From assembly GCF_000314005.1 (NCBI RefSeq), contig NZ_JH980292.1, forward strand, positions 4,790,598 through 4,854,597: DNA of 64,000 nucleotides, written 5' to 3'. The stretch is from Spirulina subsalsa PCC 9445. GTDB taxonomy: Bacteria > Cyanobacteriota > Cyanobacteriia > Cyanobacteriales > Spirulinaceae. The translations under genes were made by a program, and so were the position numbers. The notes beneath the pieces were generated by a model that searched no databases, was not told where the DNA came from, and saw only the letters and a program-made list of their open reading frames with translations. Shown here piece after piece: positions 42,721 through 51,209 of the stretch (positions are counted from its first letter, which is position 1; the number at the start of each line of letters is the position of its first letter).

Positions 42721-44967
42721 GTGTAACCCGATCTCCTGCACAAAGGACTCTAAACCCCGTCGGGGAGTCCACTGTACCGCCCCGACTTCTCCGGTGAGGT
42801 AAACGGGAATCTGGAGTTGTTCGAGTTGGGCGCGCATTTGCGGGTCTACGAACCTCTGAGATAAAATAACGGCCTTGGGTTTGACCTGCGCTAAAATCCT
42901 TGAGGAAAGTTGGCGTTGGTGCAGCCTTCCGTAGGAGGCTCCCCAAATCAACACATCACTTTCGGGGAGTTGCTCTACCTCATCGGTTGCCCCCATCATC
43001 AACAACCAACGCAGAGAACCTACTTGAAACTGTAACCCAGTGGGGTCAAGGGATAACACCTCTAAGGTCAGGGAGTCGAGTTTTAACTGTTGTCCGGTTT
43101 GGAGGGGGGTAAAGCGACCTAATTTAAGTTGCTCTAAGAGGGTTTCCTTGTCCGGTGAGCTATGAAAAAGGTGGCGCACCTTTAAACTATCGGAAATCTC
43201 TGTCCAGCCGGATTCTAGGGCATTCTCAAAGGGGAGGGCAAGGGCAAGGTTGATGTGATTGAGGCCTTGTTCTCGGAAAAAGGGCAGGATGGCATAGTTG
43301 GCGGTGTTGTTATTGCCACCGTGGAGGAGGGTGACTTTATCCTGTTGTTGAATGACTACCACAGGTTGAGGGGCAGCAGCTAAAACACTGACTTGTAGGA
43401 GGGTGGCGTGATTGTACCAGAGGGGCAAGACGAGGAGAGCGAAGGCACTCCCCCCGACCATCCCCCACCTGCGCCGCCCAAGGGAAGAACACCAGATAAA
43501 CACCCAGGCCCCATAACACAGTAGCAGTTGCCAGAGGGCGATTTTCCCAATGTTCCAAGTGCTGAGGGGTAAATTTAACACCCCTTGGACTAGCTGAATC
43601 AGGAAGGCGAGGAAGGGGCTTAAAAGCCAAGCGGTGGCACTGCCTAAGAGGGGGAAAATTAAACTCAAAGCACCGCTAATCATGCCGCCCAAACTGATTA
43701 AGGAAATCAGGGGGGTGGTGGTGAGGTTGACCAATAAACTGTATAGGGGGAGGGTTTTAAACTGGTAGATTAAGAGGGGAAATGTCCAAAGGGAGGCGGC
43801 AATGGGAACAGCGAGGAGGGTGGCTATTTTGAGGGGGAGAATGTCTAAACGGCGGGTAATGGCGGGTGTTGTGACCAGTAGCCCTAGGGTGGCTAAAAAA
43901 CTGAGTTGAAAGCCTAAGTCCCAAATCCAAAGGGGATTAAAGATTAATAGTCCGGTGGCGGTTACGAGTAATAAGCCTAGGGGTTTAACTTGGCGATCGC
44001 TCACTAACCCCAATAATACCCCCAAACCCATCACCACCGCCCGCATAGCCGACGGTTGCAGCCCCGTTAACCCCAGATAAAACAACAACACCCCACCCCC
44101 TACATAAAACCGCATTTTCGCCCCCCAAGACCGGGTAAACACCAAGACTAACCCTAATAAAAGGGAAACATGAAACCCCGAGGCCGCTAAGGTATGGGCT
44201 AATCCTACGGGTAAAAAACTATCTCGCACGGCTGGGGATAAATCCACCGCCCGACGACCCAGTACCATTGAACTCAGCAACGACCCCGACTCACTGCCTA
44301 ACCAACGGACTTGGGAACGGATGATGCGCTGTCGCAGTTGCCACCACCCCCAAGGCTGTTCCCCCGGTTCAGCCGCTAGACGGCCTGTAAACCCGGTAAA
44401 GATGCCTTGACGGGCTAAATAGGCTTGAAAATCAAAACCCCCCGGATTTTGGGCGGGGGGCGGTGCATAGATGCGTCCGGTGAGGGTGACAGTTTGTTGG
44501 GGGACTAAACCTGTTCCCTCTAATAGGGGCAAGGTGGCATAGACTTTTCCCCGTAAGTCGGGATATCCTGCCACCTCTTGGACTTGAAGGTTAAAGCGAA
44601 TGCGGTTGTTGCGATTGGGCTGGGGTGGATTGATAATCTGACCTGTGAGTTCAATCCCGTTGGGAGGATTGTCCAGTAGGGTGCTGATATCTTGGGGGGA
44701 AGGCTGGGGGGTGCGCAGTTGGAGATAAAAAACGGCGATCGCACCTATCCCCCCCGCCAGTAACCAAGCCCCCCAAGATGGGCCAGAACGCCAAACACGG
44801 GGCAAGAGGAACGCCCCCACTCCCCCCAACAGCAACCAAATCAGGGCTAGGCTTCCCCAGAGTAGGCTAAGCTGAGAACTGGTGAGCAACAGAGGGCGCA
44901 AGAAGCCTGTAGAAACTAACCCCAGCCCATAGGCAAAACAGATAATCGCCCAACTCTGTTGATTCAT
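42718..44967 (-). CDS. comEC: ComEC/Rec2 DNA-uptake channel protein
   Basis: 749 residues. The N terminus has two to three transmembrane helices and a beta-rich domain (LTGRIYAPPPAQNPGGFDFQ, then YLARQGIF), both typical of ComEC. The competence domain has many helices and the signature GLAHTLAASGFHVSLLLG and QPSAMRAVVM. The C-terminal metallo-beta-lactamase-like domain is degenerate: where HxHxDH is expected it reads ALALPFENALESG, so nuclease activity is unlikely. The protein would carry single-stranded DNA across the inner membrane during transformation. A type IV pilin is also present in the window. Confidence 0.93.
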   Translation of the reverse strand: MNQQSWAIICFAYGLGLVSTGFLRPLLLTSSQLSLLWGSLALIWLLLGGVGAFLLPRVWRSGPSWGAWLLAGGIGAIAVFYLQLRTPQPSPQDISTLLDNPPNGIELTGQIINPPQPNRNNRIRFNLQVQEVAGYPDLRGKVYATLPLLEGTGLVPQQTVTLTGRIYAPPPAQNPGGFDFQAYLARQGIFTGFTGRLAAEPGEQPWGWWQLRQRIIRSQVRWLGSESGSLLSSMVLGRRAVDLSPAVRDSFLPVGLAHTLAASGFHVSLLLGLVLVFTRSWGAKMRFYVGGGVLLFYLGLTGLQPSAMRAVVMGLGVLLGLVSDRQVKPLGLLLVTATGLLIFNPLWIWDLGFQLSFLATLGLLVTTPAITRRLDILPLKIATLLAVPIAASLWTFPLLIYQFKTLPLYSLLVNLTTTPLISLISLGGMISGALSLIFPLLGSATAWLLSPFLAFLIQLVQGVLNLPLSTWNIGKIALWQLLLCYGAWVFIWCSSLGRRRWGMVGGSAFALLVLPLWYNHATLLQVSVLAAAPQPVVVIQQQDKVTLLHGGNNNTANYAILPFFREQGLNHINLALALPFENALESGWTEISDSLKVRHLFHSSPDKETLLEQLKLGRFTPLQTGQQLKLDSLTLEVLSLDPTGLQFQVGSLRWLLMMGATDEVEQLPESDVLIWGASYGRLHQRQLSSRILAQVKPKAVILSQRFVDPQMRAQLEQLQIPVYLTGEVGAVQWTPRRGLESFVQEIGLH

Positions 44968-44979
44968 GATCCTTCTCCG

Positions 44980-46350
44980 AGAAACCCCATCCCCTTATGG
45001 GTGGGGTTATTGACGACCCGCGTGAACTACCCCGCCCACAAGGGGACGGGGCTTCCCAACTCAACAGCAACCGCCTCTACGGATGACTTACGCCCCCGCT
45101 TTGGTCTTACATTGCCTCCTTGGGCAGTATCGCTGGTTCCCAACGATAATATTCGTAAGCCTTCATCTCGAATATTGATAGCTGCATTTACGTCTCTGTC
45201 CTGTTGGGTTTGGCAATTGGGGCATTCCCAACTACGAACATCAAGAGGCAGACTATCAATCTGATTGAGGCATACATGACAAGTCTTACTGGACGGGAAA
45301 AACCGACCAATTTCTAGATAGGTTTTCCCGTCTTTTTCAGCCTTGTACTTTAACTGTCTGGTGAATTCTGACCATCCACAATCTGAAATCGCTTTGGCTA
45401 GATTGTGGTTTTTCACCATGTTTTTGACTGCCAGGTCTTCCACAACGATGACTTGGTTTTCGTTCACTAATTTGCGGGAGAGTTTGTGCTGGAAGTCTTT
45501 GCGAGTGTTAGCAATCCGCTCATGCACTCGCGCTACGATACGTTTTGCTTTAGCCCGACGCTTTGAACCCTTCTGTTTACGAGATAACTTTTGCTGCTTG
45601 CGTTTGAGGTTTTTCTCTCTCTTCTTGAGCGGTTTGGGATTATCAAATTTAGAACCATCAGACGTAATGGCAAAATGGGCTAACCCTAGGTCAATCCCAA
45701 CCGCTTTACCTTGGCTGCTTATTTCAGGTTTAGGTAGTCCATCGTCAAAAAGCAAAGAGGCGGAGTATTTGCCCGTCCTACTCATGCTGACGGTAACGGT
45801 CTTCAGCTTACCATCAAAAACACGATGAAATTTTGCTTTGACATCACCGATTTTAGGCAATTTAATCGCTTTATCCAACAACTTGACGTGCTGCGGATAC
45901 TGGATTGATTGCTTACCATGCTTGCTCTTGAAGTTGGGATATTGAGCTCTTCCCTCAAAGAAGCTGATAAACGCCCGAGAAAGATTCAGGGATACAGACT
46001 GGAGAACTTGGGAATAACATTGGGCCAACCAAGGAAACTCCTTTTTGAGTGCTGGTAAGCGGTCGTTATACCCCTGTCTTGACAGTCCCTTCCCGGTTGC
46101 TTTGTAGGTTTCATTGTTCAGGTTTAGAGCGTAGTTCCACCACCACCTAGCACAGCCAAACGCCTTCGATAAGGCTACTTGCTGCTCAGTGGTTGGATAG
46201 ATTCTGACCTTAACAACATTTCTCATTTTCCAAGTTTAACACAAAAAGGATTAATGGCAAGACCGATAGATTATTGTCAATCTGCGCGGCATTGAACCGC
46301 TTGATTGACTGGCCTTTCATCCCCACCCACGAGGGGATGGGGAGTTCCCG
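44980..46350 (-). mobile_element. IS200/IS605-type tnpB element, family 2
   Basis: The element surrounds tnpB at 45027-46226. End hairpins of one form lie at 45030-45051 (CCCCGCCC...GGGGACGGGG) and 46321-46342 (CCCCACCC...GGGGATGGGG), differing by a paired G-C to A-T change. A reversed third copy lies at 44985-45008 next to comEC. No tnpA is present. The exact ends are estimates. Confidence 0.75.
45027..46226 (-). CDS. tnpB: TnpB, RNA-guided nuclease of IS200/IS605 type
   Basis: 399 residues. The N-terminal domain begins MRNVVKVRIYPTTEQQVAL and includes the ARWWWNYAL helix. The RuvC site is complete: D in AVGIDLGLAHFA, E in VIVVEDLAVKNM and D in QQDRDVNAAINI. The zinc finger is CHVCLNQ...CPNCQTQ. 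It should cut DNA guided by an omega-RNA made from the 3' end of the element; the last codons (GSPVPLWAG) overlap the end hairpin as expected. No tnpA gene accompanies it, so movement would need a transposase in trans. Confidence 0.95.
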   Translation of the reverse strand: MRNVVKVRIYPTTEQQVALSKAFGCARWWWNYALNLNNETYKATGKGLSRQGYNDRLPALKKEFPWLAQCYSQVLQSVSLNLSRAFISFFEGRAQYPNFKSKHGKQSIQYPQHVKLLDKAIKLPKIGDVKAKFHRVFDGKLKTVTVSMSRTGKYSASLLFDDGLPKPEISSQGKAVGIDLGLAHFAITSDGSKFDNPKPLKKREKNLKRKQQKLSRKQKGSKRRAKAKRIVARVHERIANTRKDFQHKLSRKLVNENQVIVVEDLAVKNMVKNHNLAKAISDCGWSEFTRQLKYKAEKDGKTYLEIGRFFPSSKTCHVCLNQIDSLPLDVRSWECPNCQTQQDRDVNAAINIRDEGLRILSLGTSDTAQGGNVRPKRGRKSSVEAVAVELGSPVPLWAG

Positions 46351-46359
46351 GCAATCTTT

Positions 46360-46842
46360 TTAAATTGATAAACCCAACTTTAACCCTAAAAAGGCATGAA
46401 CTAACAAAATCAGTAAGGCGAAACTGCCTAAATAGGCGTGAGTGGTGCGTAAAACGGCTTTATTGCCCCCGAATTTCGTGGCAGAAATAAAACCATTAAA
46501 GCCTAATAATCCCACGGCCAGCGTCCCCGTCCAAAAGTGGGCGCTGGCGAAAATGGGCTGTCCTTGCATGACCAAAGACAACACCCCTCCCGTATAGCCC
46601 AAACTAATAAATAGGAATAACCAGGGGGCAATTTTGCGGTGATTTTTGCGGTTTTCCACTGCCACACCGGAATCCGTCGCCAGTCGTCCTTGCCAGCCCG
46701 CCCAAGCGGCAAAACTGCCCATGACAAACACCACAATCCCCATCATTAAAGGGTGTCCCCAGTGAACAATCGGTTCAGGGGTGCCAAAGTTGCGAAACCA
46801 AGCGGCAATCGGTTCAAGGTAAGGACGGATCAGGGTTTCCAT
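46360..46842 (-). CDS. DUF4079 membrane protein
   Basis: 160 residues with four hydrophobic segments (LMMGIVVFVMGSFAAWAGW; WLFLFISLGYTGGVLSLVM; TGTLAVGLLGFNGFISA; YLGSFALLILLVHAFLGLKL) and conserved His (VHWGHPLMMG, ASAHFWTG, RTTHAYLG). This is the cytochrome-b561-like DUF4079 family of cyanobacteria and plastids; haem binding is plausible from the histidines but not proven. The tnpB element's end is immediately downstream. Confidence 0.85.
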   Translation of the reverse strand: METLIRPYLEPIAAWFRNFGTPEPIVHWGHPLMMGIVVFVMGSFAAWAGWQGRLATDSGVAVENRKNHRKIAPWLFLFISLGYTGGVLSLVMQGQPIFASAHFWTGTLAVGLLGFNGFISATKFGGNKAVLRTTHAYLGSFALLILLVHAFLGLKLGLSI

Positions 46843-47152
46843 TGCTTTTAATATTTTCTTTATATTTTGCGACAGTCTTTATTGTACCGTACCTCGGAAA
46901 CATAGCATTATCTCTTCTGTCAGATCAGGTTCAGACCCTAATTCTCTAAAAAATACCCGTATTTTTACTGACAAAATATCAGAATCTTTATAAAACAAAT
47001 CAACCATTTAAAGATTAGTTAAAGATTGCCAATTGGACTGGAAAAATAACTGATACCTGTTACATAATGGGGTCATAAGCTAAAAAGTAATGAATCTTCT
47101 AAGACCTGCATCTTACTGAACTGCTACATTAAAACTTACGGAAACAACCCCC
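46843..47152. promoter_or_regulatory. AT-rich divergent intergenic region
   Basis: 310 bp between the DUF4079 gene and the PEP-CTERM gene. It is clearly richer in A and T than its surroundings. ACATTAAAACTTACGGAAAC lies just before the PEP-CTERM start, and a short AAATACCCGTATTTTT inverted repeat lies near 46949-46964. No gene was found. Confidence 0.4.
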
Positions 47153-47938
47153 ATGAAATCCACAATAAAATCCACAATTATTGCAGCATTTACAGCCGTC
47201 ACAACTACCCTAGCCGTTGCTGGTTCTGCTGCTGCATTCACTATTCAACGAGCAGATGACCACTTTCAAGGGCTGATTAACTCCGGTGTTTTTAATGACT
47301 ATATCCACACCGAATATCAAGCCCTAGACCCCTCATTTGTTTCTAGTCGTCAGCTAGATTTGAGTAAACTAACATTAGATTTCAGCCATGAAGTGAAAGT
47401 GCATTTCCTCAGTGAGGGTGCATGGTATCGCAACCAGTTAGGTGTTTCTGCTACAGGCGCTACCACCATATCAGATACTATTATATTTGATGATATTGTC
47501 TGCCTAACTAGCAGTTGCTCAACTCATACTGGTTATCGAAATTCTCACAACGACCCAACCGCTAATCCTTTACAAGCGGGTGATTTTGTCAGCTTGGGTA
47601 AAGTCCTAGGAGGAACTACCCTAGACTTTTTCCTAAATTCAGATGGTTATGGACGCAGCAACCCCACTCGTTTATATGTTGACTCCAGCCGGAACAGAAA
47701 TGGATTCCAACAAGTGATGGCCTATGAACAATCTGGCTATCTGGTGTTAGCTTTTGAAGATATCGTCGGTGGTGGTGACAGGGATTATAATGACGTTGTG
47801 TTTGCCCTTGATATCGGCAAGAAAAATATGAATGCCATCAGAGGCGTGCAAGTGCCTGAACCTACTATGGTGTTCGGACTCCTAGCCGTTGGGGCGGCTG
47901 TCTCCCTTGTCAGTCGCAAAGGTGAACAAAAGTCTTAG
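47153..47938 (+). CDS. PEP-CTERM protein with DUF4114 domain
   Basis: 261 residues. A signal peptide (IIAAFTAVTTTLAVAGSAAA) precedes a secreted domain that ends in the DUF4114 signature LAFEDIVGGGDRDYNDVVFAL, with acidic residues that may bind calcium. The C terminus has VPEP, a hydrophobic helix and a basic tail (SRKGEQKS), the sorting signal read by exosortase/archaeosortase-type enzymes. It probably ends up in the outer envelope or extracellular matrix. A strong terminator follows. The exosortase gene is not in the window. Confidence 0.9.
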   Translation: MKSTIKSTIIAAFTAVTTTLAVAGSAAAFTIQRADDHFQGLINSGVFNDYIHTEYQALDPSFVSSRQLDLSKLTLDFSHEVKVHFLSEGAWYRNQLGVSATGATTISDTIIFDDIVCLTSSCSTHTGYRNSHNDPTANPLQAGDFVSLGKVLGGTTLDFFLNSDGYGRSNPTRLYVDSSRNRNGFQQVMAYEQSGYLVLAFEDIVGGGDRDYNDVVFALDIGKKNMNAIRGVQVPEPTMVFGLLAVGAAVSLVSRKGEQKS

Positions 47939-47969
47939 GCGAGAATTTCACTCCGAAATATTGTCCATA

Positions 47970-48003
47970 TCTCCTGTTAGATCCAATTCTAGCGGGAGAT
48001 TTT
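47970..48003 (+). terminator. Intrinsic terminator of the PEP-CTERM gene
   Basis: TCTCCTGTTAGA pairs with TCTAGCGGGAGA over all 12 positions (two G-U pairs in RNA), with loop TCCAAT, followed by TTTTGGTTT. It lies 32 bp after the stop. Confidence 0.8.
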
Positions 48004-48201
48004 GGTTTGATCCTTCATAATTCAGAAAAACCCATCAAGGACGAAGTATCGCCTTAAATTGTTCCCAACGTCCAAAGAAAGCCAAGAGTAACTAAGATGA
48101 GGAAAATTTGTCAACTGATTCCTTAGCGGAAACTTATCGGGGGGAATTGCGGTCAGGAGATCAAACCATTGACGTTTCCCTAAACCGAGAGATTTATAGT
48201 T

Positions 48202-50025
48202 ATGCGCTACTCACTCATTGCTCTTTCTACGTTAACCCTTTTTAATATCGGGATAGTTGCCCCCCTTGCGGCTCAAACTTCTCCCACCTCTGCTCCCAGT
48301 CTGATGGCTAGTAATGATCTAGCTGTTTTAACAACAGATGTAAAAGTGGTGGGAGTTGATACACAACTGAGCAATATTGCCCTACAAACCGTTAGAACTC
48401 GTATGGGTGGGAATACCTCCGCCACGCAACTCCAAGGAGATATTCAAGCGCTCTTAAGTACGGGGTTATTTAGTAGTGCGCGCTATGGAACGAGAGAGAA
48501 TGCTAATGGGGTTGATGTGGTGTTTGAAGTGCAACCTGTCATTGTGCGATCGCTTGTTTTAAATAATGCCCAAATTCTGCCGCAGTCTGTAGTCCATGAA
48601 GCCTTTGCGACTCAGTTAGGTCAACCCATTAGCCCCGCCCTAATTGATCAGGGGATTGCCAACCTGCAAAAATGGTATGAAGAAAATGGTTATGCGATCG
48701 CCCAAGTCGCCGATGTTCGTTCCGTCGGCGATGGAGTCCTCAATGTAGACGTTGCCGAGGGGGTCATTCGTTCCGTCCAAGTCCGTTTTATTGATGACAT
48801 GGGACAAGTCACCGACGGCCGCACCAATGAGCAATTTATTAAACAACAGCTAGCCCTCCAGCCCGGTGGAGTCTTCACCACAGAACAAGCACGCCAAGAC
48901 CTGACCCAACTTTATCGCCTCGGTTTGTTCAAAACCGCCAACATTGACCTAGCCGGGGATGCGCGCCAATTAGATGTCATCTATCAACTCAGCGAACAAT
49001 CCACCCGAGGAGTCAACGCCGGGGGCGGTTATAGTGAATCCAGCGGCCTGTTTGGCACCGTGAGTTACAACGACCGCAATATTGGCGGCATCGGTCAAAA
49101 CTTGGATCTTATGGTGCAACTAGGACAACGGGATCTACAATTTGATGCCACCTTCGGCAGTCCTTACCGACTCAGTGATCCTAACGTCCCCGGTTATAGT
49201 ATCAATGCCTTCCGCAACCGCACCATTTCCAATAGCTTTGGGGAAGACGTTGCCCTAGCTAATGGCGATCGCCCCCGAGAAGGTCGCCTAGGGGGAGGTG
49301 TCACCTTCACCCGACCCATTGACGACTGGAATGCCAACGTCGGCATCAACTTCAACCAAGTCACCATCCGCGACAGTAGCGGCAACCTCTCCCCTACCGA
49401 CCAATTCGGCAACGCCTTATCCGTCAGTGACCGAGGGATGGATGATTTAGTCACCCTGCGGGCGGGACTCTCCCAAGATCGACGAGATAACCCCATAAAC
49501 CCCACCTCCGGCTCCATCTTAGGATTTAGCAGTGAGCAATCCCTCCCCGTAGGCAACGGCAGCATTTTAATGAACCGTCTGCAAGCCAACTTCTCCAACT
49601 ACACCCCCGTTTCTCTGTTTGGCGGAGAAAACCCCGAAGTTCTCGCCTTCAACGTTCAAGCCGGTACCACCATCGGGGATCTCCCCCCCTACGAAGCCTT
49701 CCGTTTAGGCGGCACCAACTCCGTGCGGGGCTATAATACCGGGGAATTAGGGGGGAGTCGGAGTTTTGTCCTCGCTTCGGCTGAATACCGCATCCCCTTG
49801 GGGACTTTACCCGCCACAGGTGTAGTCTTTGCCGATTTTGGCAGTGATTTAGGTTCAACGAGTCCCACCGTGGGCGCTGATGGTGTCACCACTAACCGAG
49901 GCGTTGGTTTCGGCTACGGGGCTGGCCTCCGCGTCAACTCCCCCGTCGGCATCTTGCGGGCAGACTTCGGCCTCAATGATCAAGGCGAGAGTCGTTTCCA
50001 CTTCGGCGTAGGTCATCGCTTCTAA
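48202..50025 (+). CDS. Omp85/BamA-TamA family outer-membrane protein
   Basis: 607 residues with a signal peptide (LIALSTLTLFNIGIVAPLAA). Three POTRA-like repeats are visible at about 45-260 (for example LQGDIQALLSTGLFSSARYG; QGIANLQKWYEENGYAIAQV; ARQDLTQLYRLGLFKTANID). A beta-barrel follows with repeated aromatic strands, and the family segment SVRGYNTGELGGSR lies near residue 515, ending in RFHFGVGHRF. It should sit in the outer membrane and help insert proteins there. It is related to chloroplast Toc75. It is shorter than the main cyanobacterial Omp85, so a second, specialised homologue is likely. Confidence 0.88.
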   Translation: MRYSLIALSTLTLFNIGIVAPLAAQTSPTSAPSLMASNDLAVLTTDVKVVGVDTQLSNIALQTVRTRMGGNTSATQLQGDIQALLSTGLFSSARYGTRENANGVDVVFEVQPVIVRSLVLNNAQILPQSVVHEAFATQLGQPISPALIDQGIANLQKWYEENGYAIAQVADVRSVGDGVLNVDVAEGVIRSVQVRFIDDMGQVTDGRTNEQFIKQQLALQPGGVFTTEQARQDLTQLYRLGLFKTANIDLAGDARQLDVIYQLSEQSTRGVNAGGGYSESSGLFGTVSYNDRNIGGIGQNLDLMVQLGQRDLQFDATFGSPYRLSDPNVPGYSINAFRNRTISNSFGEDVALANGDRPREGRLGGGVTFTRPIDDWNANVGINFNQVTIRDSSGNLSPTDQFGNALSVSDRGMDDLVTLRAGLSQDRRDNPINPTSGSILGFSSEQSLPVGNGSILMNRLQANFSNYTPVSLFGGENPEVLAFNVQAGTTIGDLPPYEAFRLGGTNSVRGYNTGELGGSRSFVLASAEYRIPLGTLPATGVVFADFGSDLGSTSPTVGADGVTTNRGVGFGYGAGLRVNSPVGILRADFGLNDQGESRFHFGVGHRF

Positions 50026-50026
50026 T

Positions 50027-50143
50027 CCCCCGTTTGTAGTTTGTAGTTGGGCTTTAGCCCCCGTTTGTAGTTTGTAATTGGGCTTTAGCCCCCGTTTGTA
50101 GTTTGTAGTTGGGCTTTAGCCCCCGTTTGTAGTTGGGCTTTAG
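50027..50143. repeat. 31-bp tandem repeat, 3.8 units
   Basis: Units at 50027, 50058 and 50089 have the form CCCCCGTTTGTAG, TTTGTAGTTG, GGCTTTAG; the fourth (50120-50143) lacks one TTTGTAG. Each junction makes GGGCTTTAGCCC, a small hairpin. The array lies between the convergent Omp85 and oppF genes, where it may serve as a two-way transcription end. Confidence 0.92.
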
Positions 50144-50149
50144 CCCCAA

Positions 50150-51160
50150 TTAAACCAAATGACAAGCGACAAAATGCCCCGGTGCAATCTCCCGAAATTC
50201 CGGCTCCGGGGCTTGACGACAGCGTTCTGTCGCGTAGGGGCAACGGGTTTGAAAATTACAACCGGGGGGTGGATTAAGGGGACTCGGAACATCTCCCGTC
50301 AGAATAATCCGTTGTCGTTGGGCTTCCAAATCCGGATCAGGAATCGGAACCGCCGAGAGTAAAGCTTGAGTATAGGGATGTTGGGGCGTTTCGTAGAGAG
50401 TGCGGTGATCCGCCAATTCTACGATTTTGCCCAGATACATCACAGCCACACGGTCTGAAATATGGCGAACCACACTGAGATCATGGGCGATAAATAAGTA
50501 GGTCAGGTTAAATTCCCGTTGGAGTTTCTGCATGAGGTTGACGATTTGCGCTTGAATCGACACATCTAGGGCGGCAATGGGTTCATCACAGACAATGAAC
50601 GCTGGGTTTAAGGTCAAGGCACGGGCGATCGCAATCCGTTGCCGTTGACCCCCAGAAAACTCATGAGGATAGCGGTGAATAAAACTAGGATTTAACCCCA
50701 CAATATCCAGCAATTCCTGCACCCTCGCCACCTTGCCCTGACCCCCTGCCAAACCATAGATCCTCAAAGGTTCTCCCACAATATCCCCAACCGTCATCCG
50801 AGGATTTAACGACCCATAGGGATCTTGGAAAATCATCTGCATCTGACGACGCATCTGGCGCAGCTTTTCCCCCGAGAGTTGGGTTAACTCCTGCTCCTCA
50901 AAGTACACTTGACCCCCTGTAGGCGGCTGGAGTTGTAGAATAGCGCGTCCGGTGGTACTTTTCCCACAGCCAGACTCTCCCACTAAGCCCAACGTTTCCC
51001 CTTGGTCAATTGTGAAGTTAACGTTATCAACCGCCTTCAGAACCCCCATCTGTCGGCGAAAGATTCCCCCTTGAGACAGGGGAAAATGAACTTGTAGATT
51101 TTCAACTTTAATCAAAGTTTTGGCTATTTTAGGGATAGGGGCAAGGGGCGCTAATTCCAT
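50150..51160 (-). CDS. oppF: Oligopeptide/dipeptide ABC transporter ATP-binding protein
   Basis: 336 residues. Walker [20 protein letters not shown]-loop [18 protein letters not shown], signature [15 protein letters not shown], Walker [13 protein letters not shown] and the H-loop [15 protein letters not shown] are all present. The C-terminal extension with [19 protein letters not shown] is the four-Cys iron-sulfur-like region of the Opp/Dpp ATPases. It would power peptide or nickel uptake. A DppC-type permease is encoded at 57247-58149 but not in one operon. Confidence 0.93.
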   Translation of the reverse strand: MELAPLAPIPKIAKTLIKVENLQVHFPLSQGGIFRRQMGVLKAVDNVNFTIDQGETLGLVGESGCGKSTTGRAILQLQPPTGGQVYFEEQELTQLSGEKLRQMRRQMQMIFQDPYGSLNPRMTVGDIVGEPLRIYGLAGGQGKVARVQELLDIVGLNPSFIHRYPHEFSGGQRQRIAIARALTLNPAFIVCDEPIAALDVSIQAQIVNLMQKLQREFNLTYLFIAHDLSVVRHISDRVAVMYLGKIVELADHRTLYETPQHPYTQALLSAVPIPDPDLEAQRQRIILTGDVPSPLNPPPGCNFQTRCPYATERCRQAPEPEFREIAPGHFVACHLV

Positions 51161-51209
51161 GCAATGTCAACTCAAGGCTCTCCACGGACTATTGTAGTTT
51201 AGCTTAATC

